Source: JACKNG01 sp040220855
Lineage (GTDB): Bacteria > Pseudomonadota > Gammaproteobacteria > Ga0077536
DNA: 64,000 bases
NCBI GenBank assembly: GCA_040220855.1
Contig: JAVJVZ010000038.1
Location: 1-64,000, forward strand
Reading direction: 5' to 3'
Shown here: piece by piece, positions 7,800 through 16,757 of the stretch
Position numbering within the stretch: the stretch's first letter is position 1
How the letters are laid out: each line of letters begins with the position of its first letter
Made by a program: the position numbers and the translations under genes
The notes under the pieces: generated by a model
Databases searched by the model: none
Seen by the model: the letters and a program-made list of their open reading frames with translations, nothing else
Told to the model about the DNA's origin: nothing

Positions 7800-8693
7800 A
7801 TGGCAGCAACGATCTACGGCTTCGTCGGCGTCGGCCGCATGGGCTCGCTCCTGTCCGCGCGCCTGCTCGCCGAGGGGCACGCGGTCCACGTGTTCGACAC
7901 CGCCCCCGCGGCAGTCGCGGCCGCCGTCGAGAGCGGCGCGACGGCGGCAGAAACGGCCGCGGCCGTCGCCGACGCCGCCGACGTCGTCTTCCTGAGCCTG
8001 CCGACGCCGGAAATCGTGCACGCCGCGACGCTCGGCGCCGCAGGTATCGGCGAAGGCACGCGTGCGACCCGCGTGGTCGACTTCTCGACCATCGGTCCGC
8101 GCATGGCCGGGATCGTCGCCGCCGGCCTCGCCGAGCGCGGCAAGGTCTATGTCGACGCACCGGTCAGCGGCGGACTGGCGGGTGCGCGCGAAGGCAGGCT
8201 CGCAGTGATGGTCGCCTGCGCGACGGACGTCTTCGCCGAGCTCGAGGCCGTGCTCGGCACCTTCGGCAAGGTGTTCCATCTCGGCACCGGCGCCGGCCAG
8301 GGCCAGACCATGAAGCTCGCCAACAACCTGCTCGCCGCCGCCGCGTTGGCAGTGACCTCCGAGGCGATGGTAATGGGGGTCAGGGCCGGGCTCGATCCCA
8401 CGGTCATGATCGACGTCATCAATGCCGGCTCCGGCCGCAACAGCGCCAGCCAGGACAAGTTCCCGCGTGCGATCCTGCCCGGCACCTTCGACTTCGGCTT
8501 CCACACCGGGCTGTCGTACAAGGACGTGCGCCTGTGCATCGACGAGGCGGAGACGCTCGGCGTGCCGATGATCGTCGGCGCCGCGGTGCGCGAGTTGCTC
8601 GCGGTGACCAACGCGACCTGCGGCCCGGAGTCGGACTTCACCTCGATCTGCCGCGTGCTCGAGCAGTGGGCCGGCGTCGAGGTGCGCGGCTGA
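7800..8693 (+). CDS. 3-hydroxyisobutyrate dehydrogenase-family oxidoreductase
   Basis: A 297-residue NAD(P)-dependent beta-hydroxyacid dehydrogenase. The Rossmann motif is G10-V-G12-R-M-G15, the substrate-binding motif is DAPVSGG (119-125), and the catalytic lysine is K172 in MKLANNLL. These enzymes oxidise 3-hydroxyacids or reduce the corresponding semialdehydes or tartronate-type substrates; sequence alone does not give the substrate. A GTGAGGG ribosome-binding site precedes the ATG. It lies 71 bp after the permease and 23 bp before the MmgE/PrpD gene. Confidence 0.88.
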   Translation: MAATIYGFVGVGRMGSLLSARLLAEGHAVHVFDTAPAAVAAAVESGATAAETAAAVADAADVVFLSLPTPEIVHAATLGAAGIGEGTRATRVVDFSTIGPRMAGIVAAGLAERGKVYVDAPVSGGLAGAREGRLAVMVACATDVFAELEAVLGTFGKVFHLGTGAGQGQTMKLANNLLAAAALAVTSEAMVMGVRAGLDPTVMIDVINAGSGRNSASQDKFPRAILPGTFDFGFHTGLSYKDVRLCIDEAETLGVPMIVGAAVRELLAVTNATCGPESDFTSICRVLEQWAGVEVRG

Positions 8694-8716
8694 CGCCGCC
8701 GCGGAGCCGCGTTCCG

Positions 8717-10099
8717 ATGACAGCTACCGGTCCACGAACGCCCCCCCACCAGGGCGCGGTGGGCGATCCCGCCGCCCGCCGCATGGCCGCCGCGGCGCGT
8801 GCACTGGATGCATCCGCACTGCCCGCCGCCGTCGTCGCCAAGGCCAAGCTGTGCCTGCGCGATCTCATCGGCTGCGCGTGCGAATCCCGCGAGCTGCCAT
8901 GGGCGGTGCAGGCACGGGGCCTGGCGACGCCGGTCACGGGCGGCGCCAGCATCATCGGCCACGCGGGCGGCGCCAGCGCGGGCGATGCCGCCTTCGCCAA
9001 TGCGGTGATGGGCCACGGCCTCGTGCGTGAGGACATGCACCCGGGCAGCATCAGCCACCTCGGCATCGTGGTGCTGCCGAGCGTGCTCGCGCTGGCCGAG
9101 AAAGCCCCGGCCACGGGCGCGGAGCTCATCGCCGCGATCGTCGTCGGTTACGAGATCGGGGGGCAGCTCGGCCGCGCGGTGATGGACGCCAGCGTCGCGC
9201 GCATCCATCGCCCCACCGGCGTGACCGGCCCGGTGGCGGGCGCGGCGGCCGGCGCGCGCCTGCGCGGTCTCGACGAGGACGCCTTCACCAGCGCGCTCGC
9301 GCTCGCCGCCAACACCAGCGCCGGCTTCAACCAGTGGGCCTGGACCGGCGGCAGCGAGATGTTCTTCCAGGCCGGTAGCGCCGCGCGCAACGCGGTCACG
9401 GCGGTCGAGCTCGCCGCGGCCGGCGCGTTCGGCTCGCCGAGCGCGATCGAGGGTCGGGCCGGCCTGTGCACCGCGCTCGGCAAGCCCGATGCGGGCGACC
9501 GCATGCAGCCGTTCGCGGGCACGCACGAGATTCTATGCGTCTATCACAAGGCGGTGCCGGCCTGTAACTTCGCGCAAACGCCCGCCCTCGCGGCCCTGCA
9601 GATCGTGCGCGAGGCCGCCCCGGAGCCGGCGCGGATCGCCGCGATTACGGTGCGCGTGCCCCAGGCCGGCGCGAGCTATCCGGGCTGCGATGCGAGCGGT
9701 CCCTGGGCCAACGTCCTGCAGGGCAAGATGAGCATCCAGTTCAACGTCGCTGCGGCCCTGGCCCGCGGCGAGATCACCGAGCGCAACTTCACCGGCCTGG
9801 ACGACGCCGACATTGCGCGCCTGGTCGCCTTGACGACGCTCGAGGTCGACGACGCCCTGAGCGCCGCCTACCCGGAGCTGCAGGGCGGCGAGGTGGTGAT
9901 CACGCTCGACGACGGTGCGCGCCACGGCGTGCGTCTGGATGACGTCGTGCACGCCACCGACACCGAGGTCGAATCGCGTTTCCGCGCGGCCGTGACGGAG
10001 ACCTTCGGCGCCGCGCGGGCTCAGGCGATCGATGCTGCCATCGATGCGCTCGATACCCTGCCCGACGCCGGCGCGCTTGCGCGCCTGCTGCGCAAGTGA
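8717..10099 (+). CDS. MmgE/PrpD family protein
   Basis: A 460-residue member of the MmgE/PrpD fold, which contains 2-methylcitrate dehydratase, cis-aconitate decarboxylase and iminodisuccinate epimerase. Recognisable features are the N-terminal helical domain (ALDASALPAAVVAKAKLCLR, DLIGCA), AANTSAGFNQWAWTGGSEMF in the middle, and the C-terminal domain with HKAVPACNFAQTPALAAL. The ATG at 8717 was chosen because the family begins here; the frame is open further upstream into the previous gene. Outside a methylcitrate operon the substrate cannot be predicted; a branched carboxylic acid dehydratase or decarboxylase role is likely. Confidence 0.85.
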   Translation: MTATGPRTPPHQGAVGDPAARRMAAAARALDASALPAAVVAKAKLCLRDLIGCACESRELPWAVQARGLATPVTGGASIIGHAGGASAGDAAFANAVMGHGLVREDMHPGSISHLGIVVLPSVLALAEKAPATGAELIAAIVVGYEIGGQLGRAVMDASVARIHRPTGVTGPVAGAAAGARLRGLDEDAFTSALALAANTSAGFNQWAWTGGSEMFFQAGSAARNAVTAVELAAAGAFGSPSAIEGRAGLCTALGKPDAGDRMQPFAGTHEILCVYHKAVPACNFAQTPALAALQIVREAAPEPARIAAITVRVPQAGASYPGCDASGPWANVLQGKMSIQFNVAAALARGEITERNFTGLDDADIARLVALTTLEVDDALSAAYPELQGGEVVITLDDGARHGVRLDDVVHATDTEVESRFRAAVTETFGAARAQAIDAAIDALDTLPDAGALARLLRK

Positions 10100-10152
10100 G
10101 CCACGCGCGCGGGGCACTGGATGCTTCCCTTTCGACCCACAGGAGAACCCGC

Positions 10153-10548
10153 ATGAACGACGACCTGTTCGAAACCGGCCTCGCCATCCGCAAGGAGGTG
10201 CTCGGCGCCGAGTTCGTGGACAAGGCCCTGGCCGGCGCGGACGATTTCACCATGCCGCTGCAGCGTCTCGTCACCGAGTACTGCTGGGGCGCGGTATGGG
10301 GCCGCGAGGAGCTGCCGAAGAAGACCCGCAGCATGCTTAACCTCGCGATGCTGGCGATCCTGAACCGTCCCAACGAGCTCAAGGCGCACGTGCGCGGCGC
10401 GCTGCGCAACGGCGTCAGCAAGACCGAGATCCGCGAGGTGCTGCTGCAGGTCGCGAACTACGGCGGCGTGCCGGCGGCGGTCGACAACTTCCGCCTCGCG
10501 CGCGAGGCGATCGCCGACTACGAGCAGCAGCAGGACGCGGCGTCCTGA
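10153..10548 (+). CDS. Carboxymuconolactone decarboxylase-family protein
   Basis: A 131-residue all-alpha protein of the CMD/PcaC family. It has the family blocks LVTEYCWGAVWGREELPKKT, RSMLNLAMLAILNRPNELKAH and EIREVLLQVANYGGVPAAVD. Members act as 4-carboxymuconolactone decarboxylase or as related lactone/peroxide enzymes; no CxxC peroxidatic pair is seen, which favours a decarboxylase-like role. An AGGAGA ribosome-binding site (10141-10146) sets the start. It lies between the MmgE/PrpD and lactonase-like genes. Confidence 0.85.
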   Translation: MNDDLFETGLAIRKEVLGAEFVDKALAGADDFTMPLQRLVTEYCWGAVWGREELPKKTRSMLNLAMLAILNRPNELKAHVRGALRNGVSKTEIREVLLQVANYGGVPAAVDNFRLAREAIADYEQQQDAAS

Positions 10549-10564
10549 GCGGCGGGGTGCCGGC

Positions 10565-11359
10565 ATGAGCGACGAGCACTACGAGATCTACGCAGTCAAG
10601 TACGGCCACCACGCGCGGCGCTCGGGCGAGAACTTCGTCGGCGGAGATCCCCACGACGTGCCGATGCCGCTCGATTACTACGTGTGGGTTGTGCGCAACG
10701 CGGCGCGCACGATCGTCGTCGACACCGGGTTCAGTGCCGAGGCCGCCGCCGCGCGCGGCCGCACGCTGGTCAACCCGGTAGCGGACGGCCTCGCGACGCT
10801 CGGCGTGGCACCGGACGGCGTCGCCGACGTCATCGTCACACACCTGCACTACGACCATGCTGGCAACCTGCCGCTGTTCGCCAACGCGCGCTTCCACCTA
10901 CAGGACCAGGAGATGGCCTTCGCCACCGGCCGCTGCATGTGCCACGACCTCCTGCAGCACGGCTACAGCGCGGACGACGTCACGCAGATGGTGCGCCGGG
11001 TATTCGAGCGCCGCGTCGAGTTCCACGACGGCAGCGCGCGGATCGCCCCCGGCATCGAGTTGCACCACGTCGGCGGGCACACGCGCGGACTGCAGGTGGT
11101 GCGCGTGATGACGCGCCGCGGCCACGTGGTGCTGGCCTCCGACGCCAGCCACTTCTACGCGCACATGGACGGCGACCGCGCGTTCCCCGTCCTGTACAGC
11201 TTGGGCGACATGCTCGAGGGCTACAAGACATTGCGTGCGCTGGCCGATTCACCGCAGCACGTGATCCCCGGCCACGATCCGCTGGTGCTGGAGCGCTACC
11301 CGGCGGCACGCGACGAACTCGCCGGCTGGGTAGCGCGTCTCGACGTGGATCCGGTCTGA
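10565..11359 (+). CDS. MBL-fold hydrolase, AHL-lactonase-like
   Basis: A 264-residue metallo-beta-lactamase-fold protein with the dinuclear zinc motif H93-L-H95-Y-D97-H98. The later ligands are the His of GGHTRGLQ, the Asp of ASDASHFY and the His of PGHDP. The arrangement resembles AttM/AiiA-type lactonases and related MBL hydrolases. Next to a carboxymuconolactone-decarboxylase homologue, opening of a lactone intermediate is a reasonable inference. It starts 16 bp after the CMD gene and closes the operon. Confidence 0.85.
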   Translation: MSDEHYEIYAVKYGHHARRSGENFVGGDPHDVPMPLDYYVWVVRNAARTIVVDTGFSAEAAAARGRTLVNPVADGLATLGVAPDGVADVIVTHLHYDHAGNLPLFANARFHLQDQEMAFATGRCMCHDLLQHGYSADDVTQMVRRVFERRVEFHDGSARIAPGIELHHVGGHTRGLQVVRVMTRRGHVVLASDASHFYAHMDGDRAFPVLYSLGDMLEGYKTLRALADSPQHVIPGHDPLVLERYPAARDELAGWVARLDVDPV

Positions 11360-11763
11360 GCGCTCCAGGCCATTGCCGCGCCGCTGCCGGCACAGCACAA
11401 ACGCGTTCATCCCGGGGTCGTCACCCCGTCTCGTCGCCCAGCCCCCGCTGCGGCGGTACTCGGGGCGGCGGCCGACGCCGGGCTCAATGATCCGCTTCGC
11501 TCCGCCGCAGGCCGGGTTGGGCGCGACATCAGTGTCGTCTCTGCGGTCGGCTCGGACTCAAACTATACGCACGTTCTTTCAGGCGCCAGGAAATGCAGTA
11601 ACTGCCACTGAATTCTCATAAGCGGATTGCGATCACTCCTGCCGCCTCCCGTTTTTTCCCGTCCACCATTGGCCCGATTATCACGCTAATTGTCCCACGG
11701 GCCACTGTCGCCCATCACGCGCGGACACTACCGTATTGACTGCTCACCGTGGGTACAGTCGAT
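11360..11763. other. Intergenic region before second operon
   Basis: No gene is seen in these 404 bases. The motif CCATTGGCCCGAT (11666-11678) recurs exactly at 16277-16289, over the start codon of the GlxA-type regulator gene at the other end of this cluster. It is a candidate shared operator. No convincing -10 was fixed. Confidence 0.4.
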
Positions 11764-12534
11764 ATGAAGCTCCGCCAGGTCCGAAACGCCACCCTGTTGC
11801 TCGACTACGCCGGCACCCGATTCCTCATCGATCCGTGGTTCGCTGCGAAGGGAAGCCAGCCAGGCTTCGAGGGGACCCTCAACAGTCACTTGCGGAATCC
11901 AACGGCCGAGCTGACCGTGCCAATCGCCGAGCTTGTTGACGTCGACGCCGTCATTCTCACCCACGTTCACCCGGATCACTGGGACGATGTCGCCGCGGAC
12001 GCGCTGCGCAAGGACATCCCTTTCTTCGTCCAGCACTTCGGCGACAAAGCGACGATCGAGCAAGCCGGCTTCACCAACGTTCATGCATTGATCGGCAACC
12101 CCAGCTTTAACGGCGTCAAGCTCACTCGAACACCCGGTCAGCACGGCTCCGACGACTGCCTGCAGGCGGCGTACGAAATTCTCGGCGAGGTCTGCGGTGT
12201 TCTGTTCCGCCATCCTGATGAGAAATCTCTGTACCTGGCGGGCGATACGGTGTTCAACGAATACGTTGCCGGCATGCTCGCCATCCATGCGCCGGAGGTC
12301 GTGGTGATGAATTGCTGCGATGCGCAGGTGCTCGGGCTGGGCTCGATCATCATGAACGCCGGCGATGTGAAATCCGTCTACGACGCGGCGCCGCAAGCCA
12401 TGCTGGTCGCAAGCCACATGGAAGCGGTCAATCATGCGGCACTCACCCGAACCGAGTTGCGCGCATTCGTGAAGGAACACCGTATGTCCGATCGTGTCCT
12501 GATTCCCGCAGACGGCGAGACGCTCAGCCTTTAA
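11764..12534 (+). CDS. UlaG-like MBL-fold hydrolase
   Basis: A 256-residue metallo-beta-lactamase-fold protein of the L-ascorbate-6-phosphate lactonase (UlaG)-like branch. It has the short N-terminal MKLRQVRNATLLLDYAGTRF, the metal motif H67-V-H69-P-D71-H72, and a later GDTVFNEY aspartate ligand. The ATG at 11764 is preferred over an in-frame GTG 15 bases earlier, because the family starts with this strand. It is the first gene of a four-gene set with a SnoaL-like protein, an amidohydrolase and a cupin. The physiological lactone or ester is unknown. Confidence 0.82.
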   Translation: MKLRQVRNATLLLDYAGTRFLIDPWFAAKGSQPGFEGTLNSHLRNPTAELTVPIAELVDVDAVILTHVHPDHWDDVAADALRKDIPFFVQHFGDKATIEQAGFTNVHALIGNPSFNGVKLTRTPGQHGSDDCLQAAYEILGEVCGVLFRHPDEKSLYLAGDTVFNEYVAGMLAIHAPEVVVMNCCDAQVLGLGSIIMNAGDVKSVYDAAPQAMLVASHMEAVNHAALTRTELRAFVKEHRMSDRVLIPADGETLSL

Positions 12535-12578
12535 ACCTGCAAGCCCTTCCGTCAATCCTTGAACAAGGCCAATCCGTG

Positions 12579-12989
12579 ATGACGACACCCGAAGAGAACA
12601 AGGCGCTCGTGAAACGCTTCTACGAGGCCATCGAGCAGAAGAACTTCGACGCGCTGCATGGGATGTGCCATGAGGAGTTCGTCTTCTACAACCAGGTCGA
12701 TACGCCACACCCCGGTGTTGAAGGCCTCATCGCCGCAGAGAAAAAGAACTTCGATGCCTTCGAAAGCTTCCGCTTTCCCGTCGAGTCCATGGTCGCCGAG
12801 GGAGACAAGGTCGCGGCCTACATGCTCTTCGAGGGGACCAACCAGGTTGGCCCGTGTGTCGGCGCCCACCCCAAGGGCAACGACTGTCGCTTCTCGCTGC
12901 TCATGCTGCTCACCATCAAGGACGGCAGGATTGTCGAGAAGCGCGCCCATTTCGATACCGGCGACATCTACCGCCAGCTCACCGCGTGA
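12579..12989 (+). CDS. SnoaL/NTF2-like protein
   Basis: A 136-residue SnoaL-like polyketide-cyclase fold protein: ENKALVKRFYEAIEQKNFDA opens the cone-shaped NTF2 fold, and the C-terminus has LLTIKDGRIVEKRAHFDTGD. Such proteins act as cyclases, isomerases, dehydratases or ligand binders. It lies 44 bp after the UlaG-like gene and 88 bp before the amidohydrolase, on the same strand. The specific reaction cannot be inferred. Confidence 0.8.
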   Translation: MTTPEENKALVKRFYEAIEQKNFDALHGMCHEEFVFYNQVDTPHPGVEGLIAAEKKNFDAFESFRFPVESMVAEGDKVAAYMLFEGTNQVGPCVGAHPKGNDCRFSLLMLLTIKDGRIVEKRAHFDTGDIYRQLTA

Positions 12990-13077
12990 GTCTCCAGTCA
13001 CGCTACTCGATGTTCCCCCAAAGTGCCGTCCCCGTGCCTGCGGGGCGACGTGGCCTCAAGAACGAGAGGTTTGACCC

Positions 13078-14718
13078 ATGAGCCAGAAGCGCGAGATAGC
13101 CTTCGTCAACGCAGTCGTCCGCACCGTCGACAAGAGCGACACGGTTGCCGCAGCCGTGCTGATGCGCGACGGCCACATCGCGGCGGTCGGCGCTGAAGTC
13201 GAGGTCCGACGTGCCGCGAGCCCCGACGCCGAAATCGTAGACCTGGGCGGCGCGACCGTCGTTCCCGGCTTCATCGACGCTCACAATCATCTGAGCATCG
13301 CCGCCTTCGCGCCGGAATGCGTCGACTGCTCGACACCACCGAAATCGACCCTCGCGGAAGTGCTCGAGGCCATCGAGCAACACTGCAAGGCTGCGCCCCC
13401 GGGTCAATGGGTTCGCGCCATGGGATTCTCCATGGCGCACGTGCGGGAGATGCGCAACCCCACGCGCTTCGAGCTGGACGAAGTGGCACCCGACAACCCT
13501 CTTTTTCTTATCGACGCGAGCTGCCATGCCGGGTTCGTCAACAGCATGGCACTGGCGCGAGTCGGTATCGACGAGCACACCCCGGACCCGGCCGGCGGCG
13601 AAATCGAGCGGGACAAGACCGGCGTCCCGACCGGTGTCTTGTACGAGAACGCCGCCAACCCGCTGCACTCGCACTCGTGGAACGAGTATGCCGAACGCGA
13701 TCTCGACCGCACGGTCGAACTCCTGCACGCCAAGATGCGGGAGTACCTCGCGGTCGGCATCACCTTCGTCGGCGACGCGATGGTCACGTCCAAATCGGCA
13801 CAGCTCTACCGCCTGGCCGACCGCCAGGGCAAGCTGCCGTTCGGCGTACAGATGCTGCATGCCGCAGACCACTTCTTCGACACTCACGACCTGCGCCGCC
13901 CCGATATCATCGATCGCATCAAGGAGCCCGGCAGCGACCGCCTCGTAGGCGGGACGATGAAGATCTTCGTCGACCGGGCCTACCCCTCGCCGGCCATCGA
14001 CAAGATGCATCATGGTTGCTGCGCGCACACGGGCGTGGCGTTCTATCCGAAGGCCGAGGTAGGCCGTCTCGCGCGCCGCGCCGTCGAACTCGATATCGCC
14101 ACGGCCATCCACGGCATGGGGAATTGCGCGGTGAATACCGTCATGGATGCCTACGAGAACAGCCGCCGCGGGCGCAGCAGCGACGCCGTGCTGAGACTGG
14201 AACACGCGTTCGTGGCCGAACCGGCACAGGCCCCGCGTATGGCGGATCTCGGCATCGATCTCGTGGCCAATCCCGGGCTCGCCTGGTTGTGGGGCGAGGT
14301 GTTCGACATGTGGCGGGGTGAGTGCCAGCATCATCTGAAACTGTTCCCGGTCAGAAGCATGATCGATGCCGGTGTGCGCGTCAGCCTGGGTTCCGATCAT
14401 CCGTGCGGCAGCTTCAGTCCGGCCGAGATTATCTGGACGGCCGTGAACCGGACCTCCTCGAAGGGCATGCCGGTCGACCCGGAAGAAGCCATCACCGCGG
14501 CCGAAGCGCTGCGCGCGTATACAATCAATGCCGCCCACGCCTCGAACCGCGCCGACAAGGAAGGGAGCATCGAAGTCGGCAAGCGCGCCAATCTTGTTGT
14601 GCTCGACCGCGACATCGTCACCTGCCCTTCCGACGAAATACGCGCCGCCCAGGTCACCATGACCTATGTCGATGGGGAATGCGCCTACCGCAAGGACACG
14701 AGCGCAGGCGCGTTATGA
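13078..14718 (+). CDS. YtcJ-like amidohydrolase
   Basis: A 546-residue amidohydrolase of the Amidohydro_3 / YtcJ type. The N-terminal beta-sandwich runs into VVPGFIDAHNHL with metal ligands H69 and H71. Further family motifs are the His of AIHGMGNCAV, and GSDHPCGSFSP near the C-terminus supplying the catalytic aspartate. The C-terminal sandwich is complete (EGSIEVGKRANLVVLDRD). A GAGAGG ribosome-binding site precedes the ATG. Relatives hydrolyse N-acyl or cyclic amide bonds and sometimes esters; the substrate is unknown, but this is the likely core enzyme of the cluster. Confidence 0.85.
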   Translation: MSQKREIAFVNAVVRTVDKSDTVAAAVLMRDGHIAAVGAEVEVRRAASPDAEIVDLGGATVVPGFIDAHNHLSIAAFAPECVDCSTPPKSTLAEVLEAIEQHCKAAPPGQWVRAMGFSMAHVREMRNPTRFELDEVAPDNPLFLIDASCHAGFVNSMALARVGIDEHTPDPAGGEIERDKTGVPTGVLYENAANPLHSHSWNEYAERDLDRTVELLHAKMREYLAVGITFVGDAMVTSKSAQLYRLADRQGKLPFGVQMLHAADHFFDTHDLRRPDIIDRIKEPGSDRLVGGTMKIFVDRAYPSPAIDKMHHGCCAHTGVAFYPKAEVGRLARRAVELDIATAIHGMGNCAVNTVMDAYENSRRGRSSDAVLRLEHAFVAEPAQAPRMADLGIDLVANPGLAWLWGEVFDMWRGECQHHLKLFPVRSMIDAGVRVSLGSDHPCGSFSPAEIIWTAVNRTSSKGMPVDPEEAITAAEALRAYTINAAHASNRADKEGSIEVGKRANLVVLDRDIVTCPSDEIRAAQVTMTYVDGECAYRKDTSAGAL

Positions 14719-14775
14719 CGGCCTCGGATCGGTCACCCGCATCGACGCTCAAAGAGAGGCAATGGAGTTCCATCG

Positions 14776-15177
14776 ATGACCGATCTACGAGATATCGCGC
14801 CGTTCCCTAATCCGGGGGTACGTCTCATCGAGGAAGACACGCTTGCCGCCACGTGGGAGGAGATCTTCGAGCCCGGCGTCGCGACGCCTCCCCACCGGCA
14901 CACGCGAGACTACATCGCCATCTTTCCTGAGGGCGGCGAGCTGACGTTGACACACGTTGCCGGTGAGCTGGAACGTTATACGTTTCTCAGCGGATCGGCC
15001 GAGGCACTCCCGACCGACGACGGGCGTCTGCGCTTCGCGTTCACGGCGGGCACCATGGTGCGTTCGCATCTGCCACCGGGCGGCACGGCACACATTGCGC
15101 TGAACGAAAGTGCTACGCCCGTGCGCATGCTGCTGATCGAGTTCAAGGTCTCGACGCCTGCGCCCGTGGAATCCTGA
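14776..15177 (+). CDS. Cupin-domain protein
   Basis: A 133-residue single-domain cupin-like protein. The first cupin motif appears as the HRHTRDYIAIFPEGGEL segment (PPHRH, metal-binding type) and the second, weaker half as HLPPGGTAHIALNES. A ribosome-binding GGAG lies upstream. It is the last gene of the operon, and its end faces the end of the GlxA-type regulator gene ~100 bp away. It could be a small dioxygenase, isomerase or sensor; nothing in the sequence decides. Confidence 0.75.
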   Translation: MTDLRDIAPFPNPGVRLIEEDTLAATWEEIFEPGVATPPHRHTRDYIAIFPEGGELTLTHVAGELERYTFLSGSAEALPTDDGRLRFAFTAGTMVRSHLPPGGTAHIALNESATPVRMLLIEFKVSTPAPVES

Positions 15178-15281
15178 CCGGCAACAGTTTGCGAGGGCCA
15201 CGGGTGGACGACCGGGCGAGTTGAGAATCCACTGGTCGGTTCCAGGCGACCAGCGCCTAGCAATCGCCACTCCGCGCAGCG

Positions 15282-16280
15282 CTACGCCACGCCGGTTCTC
15301 GCGGCGCCGAAGCCCTGACGCCATGCGCTGGGTGAGAGCCCCACGGCACGCCGGAACTGCTGCCGCATGGCGGCAACGGAGCCGAATCCCGTCCTCTCGG
15401 CGATCTGCTCGACTGAGAGATCGGAGTCCTCGAGGAGCTGCTGCGCCTGCGCGAGGCGCTCGGCGAGGAGCCAGCTGTGCACGGTGGTCCCCGTCAGCGC
15501 CTTGAAATGCCGGGTGAAACTGCGGCGACTCATGCGCGCCTCGTCAGCCAGGGTATCCAGGCTGTGCGGCTCGTCGAGGCGGCCACGCACAGATTCGATC
15601 ACGCGGGCGAGACGGTGGTCCGGCTCCGCTTTCGGTAACGGGTGTTCGATGAACTGGGCCTGCCCGCCCTCACGGTGCGGCGCTATCACGAGGCGCCGGG
15701 CGATCCGGTTCGCGATGGTCGCACCCAGGCGCTGGCGCAAGACATGCAGGCAGGCATCGAGGCTCGCCGCGGTGCCGGCCGACGTCAGGATATTGCCATC
15801 TTCGATGTACAGAACGTTGGCATCGAACTCGACTTCCGGAAAGCACGCAGCCATGTTCGCGACGTACTCCCAATGCGTCGTCGCGCGACGGCCACGCAGC
15901 AAGCCGGCCTCTGCAAGCACATGGGTGCCGAGACACAGTCCGACGATCTGCGCGCCCCTTGCGTGCGCTTCGCGGAGTGCGTTCAGCAGCTGTACAGGCG
16001 GCGGGTCGAGGGTATGTCGCCATCCGGGGACGACAATGGCGTCGGCCGTTGCCACCACCGAGAGCGGTGCCAGGTCGGTGAGCCCGAAGCCAGCTGTCGT
16101 CTTGAGTGGACCGCGTTCACCGGCGCAAACCACGACCTCGAAAGGGCTTTGCTCGAAAAATGCGTCGCTGAACACGAGGCTCGGGACCGAGAGGTGAAAA
16201 GCTATCACGCGGTCGAACGCGACGACCGCAATGCGGATGTTCTGGTCGTCACACTGCACGCTTGGAACCTTCGCCGCCAT
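15282..16280 (-). CDS. GlxA-type AraC regulator
   Basis: A 332-residue transcriptional regulator with an N-terminal DJ-1/PfpI class-I amidotransferase-like domain (IAVVAFDRVIAFHLSVPSLV, and the GLCLGTHVLAEAGLL nucleophile-elbow region with Cys) and a C-terminal AraC double helix-turn-helix. The latter holds MSRRSFTRHFKALTGTTVHS and ERTGFGSVAAMRQQFRRA. The ATG at 16280 fits the family start; the longer open frame has no similarity. It converges on the amidohydrolase operon and probably controls it. CCATTGGCCCGAT overlaps its start codon and recurs before that operon. Confidence 0.85.
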   Translation of the reverse strand: MAAKVPSVQCDDQNIRIAVVAFDRVIAFHLSVPSLVFSDAFFEQSPFEVVVCAGERGPLKTTAGFGLTDLAPLSVVATADAIVVPGWRHTLDPPPVQLLNALREAHARGAQIVGLCLGTHVLAEAGLLRGRRATTHWEYVANMAACFPEVEFDANVLYIEDGNILTSAGTAASLDACLHVLRQRLGATIANRIARRLVIAPHREGGQAQFIEHPLPKAEPDHRLARVIESVRGRLDEPHSLDTLADEARMSRRSFTRHFKALTGTTVHSWLLAERLAQAQQLLEDSDLSVEQIAERTGFGSVAAMRQQFRRAVGLSPSAWRQGFGAARTGVA

Positions 16281-16360
16281 TGGCCCGATGTTAGCGGCAG
16301 TGGCCACGCTGGCCAAACTTCGGGTTCTGTTGGGCGGCCCTACGGCGGCACACATCGATG

Positions 16361-16697
16361 GTGTCAGGTCTTGCCTCTTGCCCGGGTCGCATGCGGCAGG
16401 CGACTTGCCTGCGCTCCGGCTACGAGGCGGCGCACGGTCAATGTTGACAACGTATGAATTCGGGACCTCAATCAGGGCACCGACGCCGACTGCGGCGACC
16501 GATAGATCCCTTGCACAGCAGATCACTCACTCAAAGTTTCACGTCCTGACGCTTACCCACGAATCGGCAAGGCGTAAGAGTACAACCGACCCGTGGTGCT
16601 TCTCGGGGCAAAAAGCAAGACGTGACACCAAGCCTTCCTGGCATCAAGCCTCCCGACACCAAGCCTCGGTCACGGGGCAAAACGCAAGACCTGGCGC
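16361..16697. repeat. Inverted-repeat element
   Basis: A 23-nt sequence beginning GTGTCAGGTCTTGC (16361-16383) is matched in inverted orientation at 16606-16628 (ending GCAAGACGTGACAC) with 20 of 23 bases complementary. A second right-hand copy begins 69 nt further on (16675-16697, GGGCAAAACGCAAGACCTGG). No open frame between the repeats has a recognisable product. It looks like a small non-autonomous element or REP-type cluster, lying between the promoter of the GlxA-type gene and azoR. Confidence 0.6.
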
Positions 16698-16757
16698 CAA
16701 GCCTTCCCGCAGAGGTCAGCCTTCCTCGACCAGCCGCCACCATCGCTTCAGCCGCCG

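Noticed and set aside
5926..8160. 744-codon minus-strand open frame opposite the permease and dehydrogenase
   Set aside because: Most of it is arginine-rich antisense of real genes. Only its last ~140 codons show real similarity, to an IS91 transposase, and those are listed as a pseudogene.
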